From Macrothele yani (Eukaryota; Arthropoda; Arachnida; Araneae; Macrothelidae): a stretch of 64,000 nucleotides of DNA. Each line of letters begins with the position of its first letter. Position 1 is the stretch's first letter. The notes under the pieces are model-generated. The model was given only the letters and a program-made list of their open reading frames with translations, was not told where the DNA came from and made no database searches. A program made the position numbers and the translations under genes. Below are positions 34,604 through 44,809 of this stretch, piece after piece. Where the stretch lies: contig CM076990.1 in assembly GCA_039090855.1 (NCBI GenBank), positions 199,521,232-199,585,231 on the forward strand, given 5' to 3'.

Positions 34604-35875
34604 CAAACCTGCCAACTGTTACGATTTTATTGCATTTAGTATGATAAATCATGCTGCAGTACGCTAATACGATTTTGCGGCCAAAGATACAATTTTTTTA
34701 AAATAATCATGTTTTCCCCTATTTTTCAGACAGAAGCCTTGTAGCAGAATCGCGGCGACAGGTGACGTACGGCACAGATTTATCTTGGTCCTGCAGACAA
34801 AAACAACATCCCCAGAACCCTATTAAACCATCTTGCAGACTCCCTATCATAGACGCAAGTTTTCCGCCTTTCAAAATTTCCGAAAACGGAAGTTAGGCGT
34901 AGTAAGGATTTCTTCCGTAATTGTAATTTTTTTCTCGTGAAGGACGATGTACTTCGCAGAATTATTTTGTACTCATCCCCATAATGGAATCGCGTTGACG
35001 GCCGACGTACATCGCAGATTTATTTTGTACTCATCCCCATAGAAAAATCGCGGTGACGTACATCGCAGATTTATTTTGTACTTATCCCCGTAGAAGAATC
35101 GTGGTGACGGGCGACGTACACTGCAGGTTTATTTTGTACTAATCCCTGTAGCAGAATAGCGGCGACGGCCGACGTACATCGCAGATTTATTTTGTACTCA
35201 TCCCCATAGAAGAATCAAGGCGACATACATCACAGATTTATTTTGTACTCATCCCCGTAGAAGAATCGCAGTGACGTACATCGCAGGTTTATTTTGTACT
35301 CATCCCCGTAGCAGAATTGCAGACAGGCAACGTACATCGCAGATTTAATTTGTACTCATCCCTGTAGCAGAATAGCGGAGATGGCCGATGTATATCACAG
35401 ATTTATTTCGTAGCCACCCCCGTAGAAGAATCAAGGCGACGGCTGACGTACATCGCAGATTCATTTTCTACTAATCCTCGTAGCAGAATTGCGGCGATGG
35501 CCAATGCACATTGCAGTTTTATTCTGGTCCTGCAGACAAAAACGACATCCTCAGAACCCTATTAAACCATCTTGCAGACCTCTTAAGATGCAAGTTTTCC
35601 ACCTCACAAAATTTCCAAAAACGGAAGTTAGGCGGAGTGAGGATTTCTCCCGTAATTGTAATTTTTTAAAAAATAATTAACAACATAAAAGTGTTTGCTG
35701 ATTAGATTTAATTAGTTACTCAATAAAATGTTGATGTAGGGAAAAAATCCCAATATTCTCATCATCAAGAATTTATATAGCTGAAATAGGCTTCAAAAAT
35801 TATCAACATGCGTCGTGTTATGATTTTCCTATCTGAGTGTTACGTTTTTTTGGTTCTGAGAGTTTGGCAGGTTTG
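34604..35875. mobile_element. hAT-like non-autonomous element with 6-bp duplication carrying a minisatellite
   Basis: The left end CAAACCTGCCAAC and right end GTTTGGCAGGTTTG are inverted repeats, with CGAAGA directly outside both (34598-34603, 35876-35881). Inside, a repeated flank (CAGAACCCTATTAAACCATC then TTTTCC and GGAAGTTAGGCG) brackets a 55-62-bp minisatellite. The terminal motif TGCCAAC is shared with the element at 60294-63281, which also has a 6-bp duplication. Confidence 0.8.
34940..35525 (+). repeat. Minisatellite, about 10 units of 45-65 bp
   Basis: The unit is approximately GACGTACATCGCAGATTTAT then TTTGTACTCATCCCCGTAGAAGAATCGCGGCGACGGCC; it repeats with internal length changes between 34940 and 35525. 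CGACG content makes it GC-richer than its surroundings. Confidence 0.92.
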
Positions 35876-36171
35876 CGAAGATAAAAAAAAAAATGTGTCT
35901 GCAGATAATACAACGAAAATTACGATAATTCAAGAATTTTCGGGCCCAGAAAAAAAAAATGAGTGAATATAGTTGTTTGTTTGTCTTTTTCCCCCTGGGA
36001 AAGATAAGCTAAAGGCTGAGTGTAAAAGGGGAAAGCATTATTTTTTGGACAGATGTGCACATGACTTTGATATTATATTATATACCCCCCCCCTCCTCCA
36101 CTGGTCCAATGTCTGGCCACCAAAAAAATTAGCAGGCCACCAGATTTCAGAATATTTTTCTACCCCTGCTT

Positions 36172-36540
36172 CCCAGACAAATATTTTGAGGTGTTTTGGC
36201 CATACTGAAAGAATGTGTGACGAGATTTTCAATAAGAGATATAATTCAGCTCATATGACAAGAAAAGGTAGTGCAAGATCTGGGAATTCATGAGTGGACC
36301 AGATTCAGGAATGCCTGCAAGAGAAAAAAGATAATGAGTATGAAGTACAAAAGGTCTTGTGTGAGACACGTGATGGATGTCAATGAAGTCTGAGTTATGT
36401 GCCAAGATTGCTGTACATAGAGACAGCAATTGATACATCAACAGTACATAAATCTAACACCATCAGTACCTTTGATTTGGCAGATCTTGTTTTCGAAGAT
36501 CTAACTTCTGAAATTCAGAGAACATCTTGAAACTGTCATC
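36172..36540 (+). pseudogene. LINE 3' fragment, same family as 13653-14340
   Basis: Conceptual translation gives ILRCFGHTERMCDEI and, further on, KDNEYEVQKVL and SEIQRTS, matching the end of the fragment at 13653-14340. It begins just right of the hAT target duplication and has stops and frameshifts. The upstream part of the LINE is missing. Confidence 0.7.
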
Positions 36541-37094
36541 ACACGCATAAGTTACGTTAAAAATTATAAGTGGGACGTTTCGGTAGCAACTTCTACCGCC
36601 ATGGGCCATGGAATGAGACACGTGGTAAAAGTGTCAGTTGTTGCCAGATTTCAAAATCACTTTCCAAATAACAGGGATGTTAAAAGGTGCATCAGTATTG
36701 CAGGTGTTAGGGGTAAGGTAGATTTCAATGCTTTCGCGGTACCTGAGGGCATGCTCCGATTGCTGAACGGGGCGATCCGCTTCCTGCCAATTTTTCTTAC
36801 TATGATTCAGAGAACAGCTTAGTTATAGTGCTGGTGTAAATATCTTCCCAATGGTGATGACCTGTCGTTAAATTTTGCATATTAAAACTTTTAAAAATGT
36901 CTCCGCTTTGGCTTCAGATGCCATGAGAAATTTTTAATATAGAAACAGTAGTGTTCCCATGCACAGAACTATAAACGTCGTTTAAGAACAATAAAGAATC
37001 CATTTTTGGTAAGAAAGGGAAATACTGACAGTTGTAGAATACAAGTAATATTAATCTTTTGCAATAATACATAAGTGCTTATTCATTTATTTGC
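36541..37094. other. Intronic sequence with no recognised feature
   Basis: The plus-strand frame at 36601-36822 (73 codons) has no family resemblance and no matching splice context. Its end repeats ATTCAGAGAACAGCTTAGT, as found at the end of the LINE fragment near 14323, so part of this stretch may be LINE-derived. Confidence 0.5.
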
Positions 37095-37629
37095 TAAATT
37101 CGGTCACGGCAACAGAAACCAGCGTGGAAATACTCTCGTAGAGTTTGCAGAGGCAGAAGGGTTTTTCATCTTGAATTCCTTTTTCAAGAAAAAGCCACAC
37201 AGGAAATGGACATGGAGACATCCAAATGGGACGACAAGTGAAATTGATTTTATTATGTGTAACAAAAAATTCGTCATAGAAGACTGCAGTGTGCTAAACA
37301 AGTTCAACACAGGCAGTGACCATAGATTGGTGAGATGTAAGATGCACCTCAACACTAAACTTGAACGTGGCAAGCTCATAAGACAAACAAAATCTATTGA
37401 CATAACCAACCTTAAAAAACACCATAATACCTTCAAGTTGGAACTGAAGAACAGGTTCTCTGCTTTAGAAGGCCTAACATCGGAAGAAGTGGACATCTCT
37501 GAAGTTAACAGAAAAGTAACCAAAGCTCTTATGGAAACAGCAACAAAATTAGCTGGGTCTAAGAACAAGTTGCATGTAAATAAATTATCAGGAAAAACGA
37601 AAATGTTGATGCAAAAAGAAGAGAGATGA
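37095..37629 (+). pseudogene. RTE endonuclease, C-terminal 178 residues only
   Basis: It carries the second half of the endonuclease, including the catalytic GSDHRLVR, but lacks the N-terminal part with the DFNA motif, so it cannot be active. Its TGA (37627-37629) overlaps the RT start ATG (37626-37628). Confidence 0.88.
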
Positions 37630-39443
37630 GGACAACTAAAGAAGATGTGATTTCCAAAGTGGAATATATAGAGCTATGCAAGACAGTACGAAAAAGTATC
37701 ACTGAAGACGTAAGAAAATTCAACTGTGAACTAGTGAGGAAAGCAATTGAAAACAACCAAAGCCTAAAGATAGCAAAGGGACATCTCAGTAAGGGAAGAA
37801 AACAGATTATGGCACTGAGAAAAGATGGTTCTGTAACAAGAAATAGAGGCGAAATTTTGACAAGAGTGAAAGATTTCTATTCCAAATTATATGAAAGGGA
37901 TGATACATGCACTCCAGACATCATGAAAGATACCAGTACCAGAGTTCCTCCAGTCCTTCCAGCAGAAGTTGCACATGCAATCAAGAACATGAAGCGGGGA
38001 AAAGCTCCAGGAGAAGATGGAATTACTGTAGACATCATACAAGAAGCAAGTGGAGAAATCGAAACAGTACTCGCCCAAATTTTCACTCGATGCCTTAATG
38101 AAGGAAAGATTCCTGAGGATTGGAACACCGCTACAATGATCCTGCTACATAAGAAAGGTGACATTGAGGATCTCGGAAACTACAGACCTATCAGCCTCCT
38201 ATCAGTAGTTTATAAAATCTTCACTAAAGTTCTTTCACACCGCTTGAAGGTAACACTGGACATGGCTCAACCGAGAGAACAAGCTGGATTCAGGAGTGGC
38301 TACAGCACAATAGATCATATCCATGTGCTGAGAGAACTAATTGAAAGAGCGAGGGAATATGAACTTCCATTGTGCATGGCTTTTATCGATTATGAAAAAG
38401 CCTTTGATTCGGTGAAACCATCAGCAGTTACAATGGCTCTGAAAACCTGCGGTATTGAAGATGCATACATTAATATTATTAATAACATCTATGAAAATGC
38501 AAGTGCAAAGATTAGGCTGTTTGAAACTACAACACACATAAAAATTGGAAAGGGAGTAAGACAAGGTGACACCATATCTCCGAAGCTCTTTAATGCCACA
38601 TTGGAGGGTGTTTTTCAGTCACTGAGCTGGGAAAACAAGGGGATAAAGATTAATGGAGATTATCTAACCCACCTTCGTTTTGCTGATGACGTAGTCATTT
38701 TTGCAACTAGCCCATCAGAGCTGCAGAGTATGATCCAGCAACTTGCTGACAAGAGTAAAGAAGTGGGATTAAAAATGAACTTTCAGAAGACAAAAGTGAT
38801 GTTCAATGCTTTTACAAGAAATGAAGATTTATCGATTGATGGAGAAAAGCTTGAGATAACAGATACGTACGTTTATCTTGGACAGCAGATATTAAGTGAA
38901 GGTCACATTGATGAAGAAATTAATCGGCGTACAAAACTTGCCTGGAGAGCTTTTGGAAGAAACAGCATAATTTTCAAGAGCAATATGCCATTATGTCTTA
39001 AAAGAAAAGTGTTTGATCAATGCATCCTTCCAGTGCTTACGTATGGTGCAGAGACGTGGACCTTAACTAAAAGAGACATACAAAGGCTGCAGACAACTCA
39101 AAGAAGCATGGAGAGGTGCATACTTGGTGTAACCAGGAGAGATAAGAAGAGGAACTCGTGGATCCGAAAAATGACAAGAGTGGAAGACATCATGATCAGA
39201 GTTAAATCCCTGAAATGGCAATGGGCTGGACATACTGCCAGAAGGACAGATCATCGATGGACAGCCGAAATTTTAGATTGGATCCCAAGGGACAGGAAAA
39301 GACACAGAAGAAGACCACATGGGAGATGGGTGGATGAAATTCGAAAGTATGCAGGGGTGACATGGAGGAGACTGGCACAAGACAGACCGTTGTGGAGGAA
39401 ACTTGGGGAGACCTTCGTCCAGCAGTGGATTGATAATGGTTGA
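37626..39443 (+). CDS. RTE reverse transcriptase ORF, intact
   Basis: An uninterrupted 605-residue frame beginning MRTTKEDVISKVEY. Motifs in order: thumb/palm leader AHAIKNMKRGKAPGEDGI, NYRPISLLSVVYKIFTK, QAGFRSGYSTIDHI, AFIDYEKAFDSVK (catalytic Asp), GVRQGDTISPKLFNA, LRFADDVVIFA (catalytic FADD), and the C-terminal YGAETWTLTKRDIQRL with WQWAGHTARRTDHR. It differs from copy 1 at a scatter of residues (for instance DFYSKL against VFYSKL) and lacks one Glu near position 70. The ORF is intact in an element that lacks its endonuclease and promoter, so autonomous activity is unlikely, although it could act in trans if transcribed. It is antisense to the host gene. Confidence 0.92.
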   Translation: MRTTKEDVISKVEYIELCKTVRKSITEDVRKFNCELVRKAIENNQSLKIAKGHLSKGRKQIMALRKDGSVTRNRGEILTRVKDFYSKLYERDDTCTPDIMKDTSTRVPPVLPAEVAHAIKNMKRGKAPGEDGITVDIIQEASGEIETVLAQIFTRCLNEGKIPEDWNTATMILLHKKGDIEDLGNYRPISLLSVVYKIFTKVLSHRLKVTLDMAQPREQAGFRSGYSTIDHIHVLRELIERAREYELPLCMAFIDYEKAFDSVKPSAVTMALKTCGIEDAYINIINNIYENASAKIRLFETTTHIKIGKGVRQGDTISPKLFNATLEGVFQSLSWENKGIKINGDYLTHLRFADDVVIFATSPSELQSMIQQLADKSKEVGLKMNFQKTKVMFNAFTRNEDLSIDGEKLEITDTYVYLGQQILSEGHIDEEINRRTKLAWRAFGRNSIIFKSNMPLCLKRKVFDQCILPVLTYGAETWTLTKRDIQRLQTTQRSMERCILGVTRRDKKRNSWIRKMTRVEDIMIRVKSLKWQWAGHTARRTDHRWTAEILDWIPRDRKRHRRRPHGRWVDEIRKYAGVTWRRLAQDRPLWRKLGETFVQQWIDNG

Positions 39444-39465
39444 CAATGATGATGATGATGATATA

Positions 39466-40685
39466 CACTGAAGTGCCAGAAAAACTGGTACACCAGTCTA
39501 ATACTTGGAAGGTCCCCCATGGGAGCGCAGGACTGCAGAAACACGACAGGGCATGGACTCCACTAGCTTCTGGAAATAGGCTGTAGGCAATGCCCACCAT
39601 ACTTCCTGCAGAGCGTTTCACAATTCAGGTGTATTCCGAGGTCTCAGATTCCTGTGTTCGATAGCGCTTTGCATGGCATTCCAAATGTGTTCTATCACGT
39701 TCAGATCTGGGGACTTGGGTGGAAATAGCAACACCTCAAACTCAGATGAATGCTCTTTTAGCCATAATGTGGCCTCCCAACACTTGTGCGAGGGTGCATT
39801 GTCCTGTTTGAACAGGCCCAACCCATCAGCATGAATGCAGGACATGAACGGGTGCACCTCGTCAGAAAGGATGCGCACATAGCGTTGGCCGGTCACAGAC
39901 ATTTGTAGACATACCAGGGATCCTAGTGAAGTCCAGCTAAACACACCCCATACCATTACAGACCCCCCACCAGCCGGTACAGTTCCCTGTTGACAGGCGG
40001 GATCCATGGCTTCATGGGGTTTGCGCCACACACGAATCCTTCCATCTGCCAGATACAGTTGGAAACACGACTCATCAGACCAGACCATTTGTTTCCAGTC
40101 ATCAAGTGTTCAGTGGTGGTGTTTCCATGCCCAAGCGAAGCGCATAGCTGTGTGTCGTGCACCCATCAAGGGGACTCGAGTTGGGCGTCGGCTCCCAAAG
40201 CCCATATCGTGAAAGGTACGTTGCACAGTCCGGACGCTGATGCTTGTTGAGTCTCCAAAATTGAATTCCGATGATACCTGCGAGAGTGTTGCACGCCTAT
40301 CGCATGAAACGATTCTTGACAGCCGACGATGGTCACGTTCACCCAATGTCTTTTTATTGCCACACTGGTATCGTAGGTTGGAGGTTTTGCAGGAATTCTT
40401 GTAGTCACGGTACACCCTTGCAATGGTCGTCCGTGAAAATCCGAACTTCATTTCTACCTCCGAAATACTATGGCCCATCTCACGAGCGCCAACTATGACA
40501 CTGCGTTGAGAATCGCTTAAATCGTTATTACTTGTCATTCTCAAGCCGAAAACAGCTCTGACAGCTGGCAAGGATGTCTATCGCTTTATATACGCACTGG
40601 TGGACGCAACCGAGTATGCACATAGGTGATGTTGCTATGTATTTTGCATAAGCTCGTCTGTACTAGTTTTTCTGGCACTTCAGTG
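39466..40685 (-). mobile_element. Tc1-like element (DD36E), 1220 bp, nearly intact
   Basis: CACTGAAGTGCCAGAAAAAC at the left and TTTTTCTGGCACTTCAGTG at the right form inverted repeats flanked by TA (39464-39465 and 40686-40687). It inserted at the very end of the RTE tail. It holds one transposase frame with only two nonsense codons. Confidence 0.94.
39498..40571 (-). pseudogene. Tc1-like transposase, DD36E, two Trp-to-stop changes
   Basis: One frame of 358 codons from MPAVRAVFGLRMTSNNDL to GGPSKY. N-terminal helix-turn-helix regions contain ISEVEMKFGFSRTTIARVYR and LSRIVSCDRRATLSQVS. The catalytic segments are VWSDESCFQLY, FKQDNAPSHKC and SPDLNVIEHIW; the spacing between the second Asp and the Glu is 36 residues (DD36E). 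The frame is broken only by TGA at 40110-40112 and TGA at 39618-39620, both where the family normally has Trp (TGG). No frameshift is seen, which points to recent inactivation. Confidence 0.92.
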
Positions 40686-40854
40686 TATATGCACATCAAT
40701 AATTTCACACATTTTGAAAGGTACAATGATTTTCTTCTTCTTCAGGAATAACTGAACACAAATTGCATACTATGAGTGGATACAAATATATGCAAGTACA
40801 ATAAGTGAAATGAATAACTGCCAACAAAATATATTCAGCAGAAAAAACACTTAC

Positions 40855-40932
40855 CTTCAGTTTCATACTCCAGGTCAATTCCAATACCAGGTGCAGATGG
40901 ATCTGAACGCATAGCATTGTGTTCTTGACTAT
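40855..40932 (-). CDS. CSTF1: CSTF1 internal exon (acidic linker)
   Basis: A 78-bp exon entering with two bases and leaving with one base of a codon. It encodes SQEHNAMRSDPSAPGIGIDL then EYETE. It corresponds to the linker of animal CSTF1, where the motif around APGxGIDLEF precedes the WD40 domain. The acceptor is TTATTTATGTAG and the donor GTAAGT. The phases fit the exons at 59576-59703 and 24559-24651. Confidence 0.9.
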
Positions 40933-41396
40933 CTACATAAATAATAAAGATACTTAATTGAGTTCAGCAATTTTTACATAAAAACAACAGACCGTTTTAC
41001 AAAATTCGCAGTCTAACTTTAGTGATACACACATTTTATTTCATTTTTATTTCCTTTGTTCAATTTCATTCACTTATTTTTTTACTATAGCATCAATTCC
41101 TCCATGTCTTCATAAAAAAATTGAGACAAAAAACAAAGGAAGTAGTTCAGAAGCCCATCCCCCCCCCCTGACAATGAGGTCATAAGTTTTTTTATTGCTG
41201 ATATTGGTAAAGTAGGATGTATATATTCAAGAAATGGTGTGTAGCATGTATTTACTATTGGGTAATTCACATTATTCAAGATGCCATCCAATCATCTTTA
41301 AAAGAAAAGAATTGAAATAACTCTGGACCAACTTTGTTTTCAAGTTACAGCCTCAGAACACTTACAGAATACATAGAAAGTTCTTGAATAACTATT
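40933..41396. other. Intronic sequence with no recognised feature
   Basis: AT-rich sequence adjoining the acceptor of exon 40855-40932, with a C(10) run near 41160. Confidence 0.5.
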
Positions 41397-43908
41397 CATG
41401 GTTCATATTTTTCAATCACAAAATTCCAAGACATTTCCAGGGCTTTTGGATTTTTTTCCAGGACATACAAGTCCAAACGCTCTTACTTAAAATATAGTGA
41501 AACCATAGGTCTGTTCAACCTGTAACCTACAATAAACAACTTCCTACATGCCTGGGAAAATTTAATGCAGAATGTTAAAAATGATGTCCGCTGCAGCTAA
41601 TCAGAAACTTAGAATCACAGATAAATAATGAAATATCAAAACTGTCACGGAAAATGTGACCAGGTTTAATATCTACTAAACTTTTATATACAGTATACTA
41701 CACTGATTTTGAGAAAAAATTATTTCTCTACTTTAGCTTTAGTTCAATTATTGAAGCAAATTACAGAATTAAAAAAAAACATAAAACTCAAAAATACATA
41801 GGTATGTGGCATTAATCTTGAAATGCTTTCATATACCACACAATCAATACATAAAATACTATTTATATTTAATTACTTTGAAATAATGGTTACATTGGAA
41901 ATTTAAGGGTAAGGAAAGGTGAAATATTTGGAACTTTTTCAAAGGACCAAAGGGATCATTATTTCTTAAACACATAATCATGGGAGCAAGTATTTGTGTT
42001 ACATTTTATTTAGGGAAGGAATTTTCAACGTAATATTGATGCCATAGCTACGTTTTAAATTTGTACTTGCCAACAAACAAAGTATGCACAAAAATTTTCA
42101 ACGTGAAATGAAAGAGAATAACGGGAAAGCCTTAAGTCTAAGGGCTGTGTACAACTGCATTCATTAGTGATCAAGGCAATTTAACTGGGCATGATTAGAA
42201 AACTAATTATAGAAGATGCAAAGTGATTACTTAGCTCAGAAAATACTAAGAAACAACTAGATTTAAGTTTCTGATATTAGAAAGCAATCTTATTTTACGG
42301 CAAATTTTTATATAAAGTATTAATTACAAAATTTCAGTAAAGGTCAAAATAACCCCCCCCCACACACACACACACAAAATCAGCTATTTACTTCCACCAG
42401 TGGCTAAAAAGTATGTTACGAAAATTAACAAATGGCGTAAAAAATGTTTCCCATAGCAGAAGGAAGGTATTAAAGGCAAAAACATTTTCAAAGTGAACAA
42501 TTAAAAGAAGAGATATAGAAGGAAACATTATATAACTATGCATTTTAGCGAAAGAATTTTGCATAGTGGAAAAGTTGAAAACAGACGAAAAGCATTCTTC
42601 ATAGCAAAAACTATGCTAAGGAAAAAGAACTTTTCAAATACATCTCCTGGAAGCAGAGATAGCAAGAAAAAGGTTTTGACCTTTACAACCCCTAGAGGGA
42701 AAGCTGTACATTATTTGAAGAGGGTCTTTCCCATTGTAGCAAAAATCTTATTCACTCTCCATCTTTATTATAGCGAATGGCATACAGTGAAAAAAGGAAT
42801 TTCTCAATAGGGTTTTTAGGCCCGCAGATATTGCTGTAAACAGAAATGTGAACTAACAGCCTCTAGTGGCACACTTGTGCATTAAGAAATATTTGAAATT
42901 ATAAGAGAAACATTTCACTCCGAAAATGTTTTCCAACAAAGAAAGAATTTTTCAATTGGACTCCTAGAAACAGAGCTATGGACAAAAATAAGATATACAT
43001 GTACGCCCCCTGGTGGGAAAATTATGCGCTATTTTAAGCAGGAGGTATTCTCAAAAAGTTTTTTGAGGTGAGTGGTATCGGTTCACGGAATAATTTTTTC
43101 AATCGAGTTTCCAGCTCATATTTTGTTGCAAATATATCAGAAGTAAAAATAAACACTAACGCACTCTGGTGGCCAAACCATTCTTTATCAAAAATGAGAA
43201 CTTATATGCAAAGCATTTCCCCTCAAGAGCTGTATCCGACGCAGGAAGAATTTTTCAAATCGGACTTTTAGAAACAGAGATATTGGTAAAATCGCGATTT
43301 ACCTTTACACCCCCTAGCAGAAAATTTATGCATTATTTGAAAAAGTGACTGTAACTAAAATAGTCTTCGATATAAATGTCATTGAAGGGAAAAAGAATTT
43401 TTTCAATTGGATGTTTAGAAGCAAATATATGAAATAAAATGCATTTTAAAAATTCGATACGATCTCCATTTGCACATCTAGTGGTGAAATTGTGCATCGG
43501 AAAAAAAAAACAACAGAATGAATGGGATCATCATTCTCATATTTTAAGCTTCCCAATACAAAAGGAATTTTACAAATCGAACAAATAATTGCAGAGATAT
43601 GGCCTCCCCAGACGGACAGACAAAGTGATAACACATAAGCACAATGCCAAAAAAAAAAAAAAAAAAAAAGATGCTAATAATGCAGCTTCAGCCCTCCTAA
43701 CAGACAAGAAAATCAATAGTCCCCCTCCCCCCATTTAGCACGGGGTGGGGAGAAAAATTTGTCAGACATATGTTATGTCAGTAGAAAAATTCTCAACTAC
43801 AAAACATTCATTGCACAGGGACAAAAAGGCAGGAATGGATAAACTTCCAAGACATGTAACAGAATTTTAGGAAATTTCCAGGATTACCAGGATGCGTACA
43901 AACCATGT
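41397..43908. mobile_element. Possible hAT-like element enclosing a tandem-repeat array
   Basis: The left edge CATGGTTCATATTTTTC with CCAAGACATTTCCAGGGC mirrors the right edge, GGAAATTTCCAGGATTACC with GTACAAACCATG. CTATT occurs just outside the left end and close to the right end, but no exact target duplication can be set. Low-confidence borders. Confidence 0.4.
42390..43680 (+). repeat. Element built of diverged 145-170-bp tandem units (copy 2)
   Basis: The core CCCCTAGTGG-like motif recurs near 42690, 42862, 43007, 43164, 43311 and 43479. Between cores lie GAAGAGG..ATTC, GTGAATGG, and TTTTTCAAAT..GACTTTTAGAAACAGAGAT, as in the array at 14480-16060. The final unit again leads into GCAGAGATATGG and GACGGACAGACAAAGTGATAAC. 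Both arrays have the same polarity. Confidence 0.72.
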
Positions 43909-44063
43909 CTATTCTATATCAAAATAATATCAAATAATATCAGTTGCCATCTTGAAATTGTGTGGGAAGTGCAATAAAATTTTGTTTACTCATTTTATAC
44001 TTACAATTGCCTTTCACATTTGAACATCCAATTTATACATGTGGGAAGTCCCACCATTGACTT

Positions 44064-44094
<31 letters not shown>

Positions 44095-44591
44095 AAATGA
44101 TTTTTCTTTGTCTTTGTTGTCATCTTTTGGAACTATACGAGTGACAGTATTCAACCAATACTGGTACAATTACAAAACATAGTACAAGGTAAACTTGCAT
44201 GTGCACAATTGTTACTGCAACAGAGTGTATCAGTTTGTATAATTGTTACTGCGACACGAGCTCTTAACCAATTTCAAAACATAAGCATCTGCTAATGTAA
44301 CATTATCAGGTACAGCTACAAGAAGCAGGCATTTGGAAGCAATATTCTTGTAGTAACCAAAATTCAGTGGGTCTAACGCAAAAGTATCCCCCCCCCCCAC
44401 AAAGGTTTTCAAAAATGCAAAAATGTGCATGTTTTATGTTTTGCAGAAAAGCTTCATTTTCGGTGGTAGTGAGCAAAGCTGTGGAGACAACGATTTCATC
44501 CAATTTTCAGTGACCATGATTTGATTCATACCTTTGTAGCAGACAAACATTTAGCTTTACATCATGAAAGAAATACGGGATTACGCCATAT
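43909..44591. other. Intronic sequence with (CT)n microsatellite
   Basis: A (CT)n tract at about 44053-44092 is the only defined feature. No gene is recognised. Confidence 0.55.
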
Positions 44592-44760
44592 AATACAAAT
44601 TTTGAAGATGACAATCCGATTTTTGGCGTAAATGTGACAAGGATGGTAAGCCAGATAATATCCAAAAACTTGAAATTTTCAAGTTTTCGGATATTATCTG
44701 ACTTGCCATCCTTGCCACATTTACGCCCAAAATCGGATTGTCATCTTCAAAATTTGTATT
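44592..44760. repeat. Palindrome made of two SINE family 2 bodies
   Basis: The left arm (44592-44675) and right arm (44677-44760) are inverted copies with about six mismatches in 84 bases, centred on CTTGAAATTTTCAAG with no loop. The right arm in plus orientation reads AAGTTTTCGGATATTATCTG ... CATCTTCAAAATTTGTATT, matching the body of the SINE at 26477-26638. The tRNA head is absent from both arms. Confidence 0.88.
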
Positions 44761-44809
44761 TAGCTTTACCTTCACATGCATTCATGATTTTTAAAGCTTG
44801 CTAATTGCC

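Larger units (their letters stand above)
32208..35920. mobile_element. pogo/Tigger-like element nested in the hAT
   Basis: The left end ATTTTTGTCGTATTATCCGC and the reverse complement of the right end (ATTTTCGTTGTATTATCTGC) match at 16 of 20 positions, each flanked by TA (32206-32207 and 35921-35922). Near 32440-32600 a plus-strand conceptual translation has YTAEFKLKV and KRKQTRWQTL, resembling the Brinker-type helix-turn-helix DNA-binding domain of pogo-group transposases, with stops. It is interrupted by a Tc1-like element and by a hAT-like element. Confidence 0.72.
32113..36168. mobile_element. hAT non-autonomous element with exact 8-bp target duplication (outer host of nest)
   Basis: The ends are CAGGGGTCGAAAAAT and, at the right, ATTTTTCTACCCCTG (14 of 15 complementary). 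CTTCCCAG flanks both ends exactly (32105-32112 and 36169-36176). Only about 95 bp at the left and 250 bp at the right belong to this element; the rest is the pogo-like insertion at 32208-35920. Its own size before insertion was therefore near 345 bp, a MITE. Confidence 0.9.
37095..39463 (+). mobile_element. RTE retrotransposon, 5'-truncated (copy 2)
   Basis: Similarity to copy 1 starts at about 37095 (TAAATTCGGTCACGG) and ends in a (GAT)n tail at about 39463. The 5' leader and the first half of the endonuclease are missing, the usual result of incomplete target-primed reverse transcription. A Tc1-like element inserted directly after the tail at 39466. Confidence 0.9.

Noticed and set aside
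34940..35525. CRISPR-like array of repeats and spacers
   Set aside because: Units are contiguous imperfect repeats without unique spacers, in a eukaryotic intron.
36601..36822. 73-residue plus-strand frame
   Set aside because: No recognisable family, and its 3' end overlaps LINE-like sequence.
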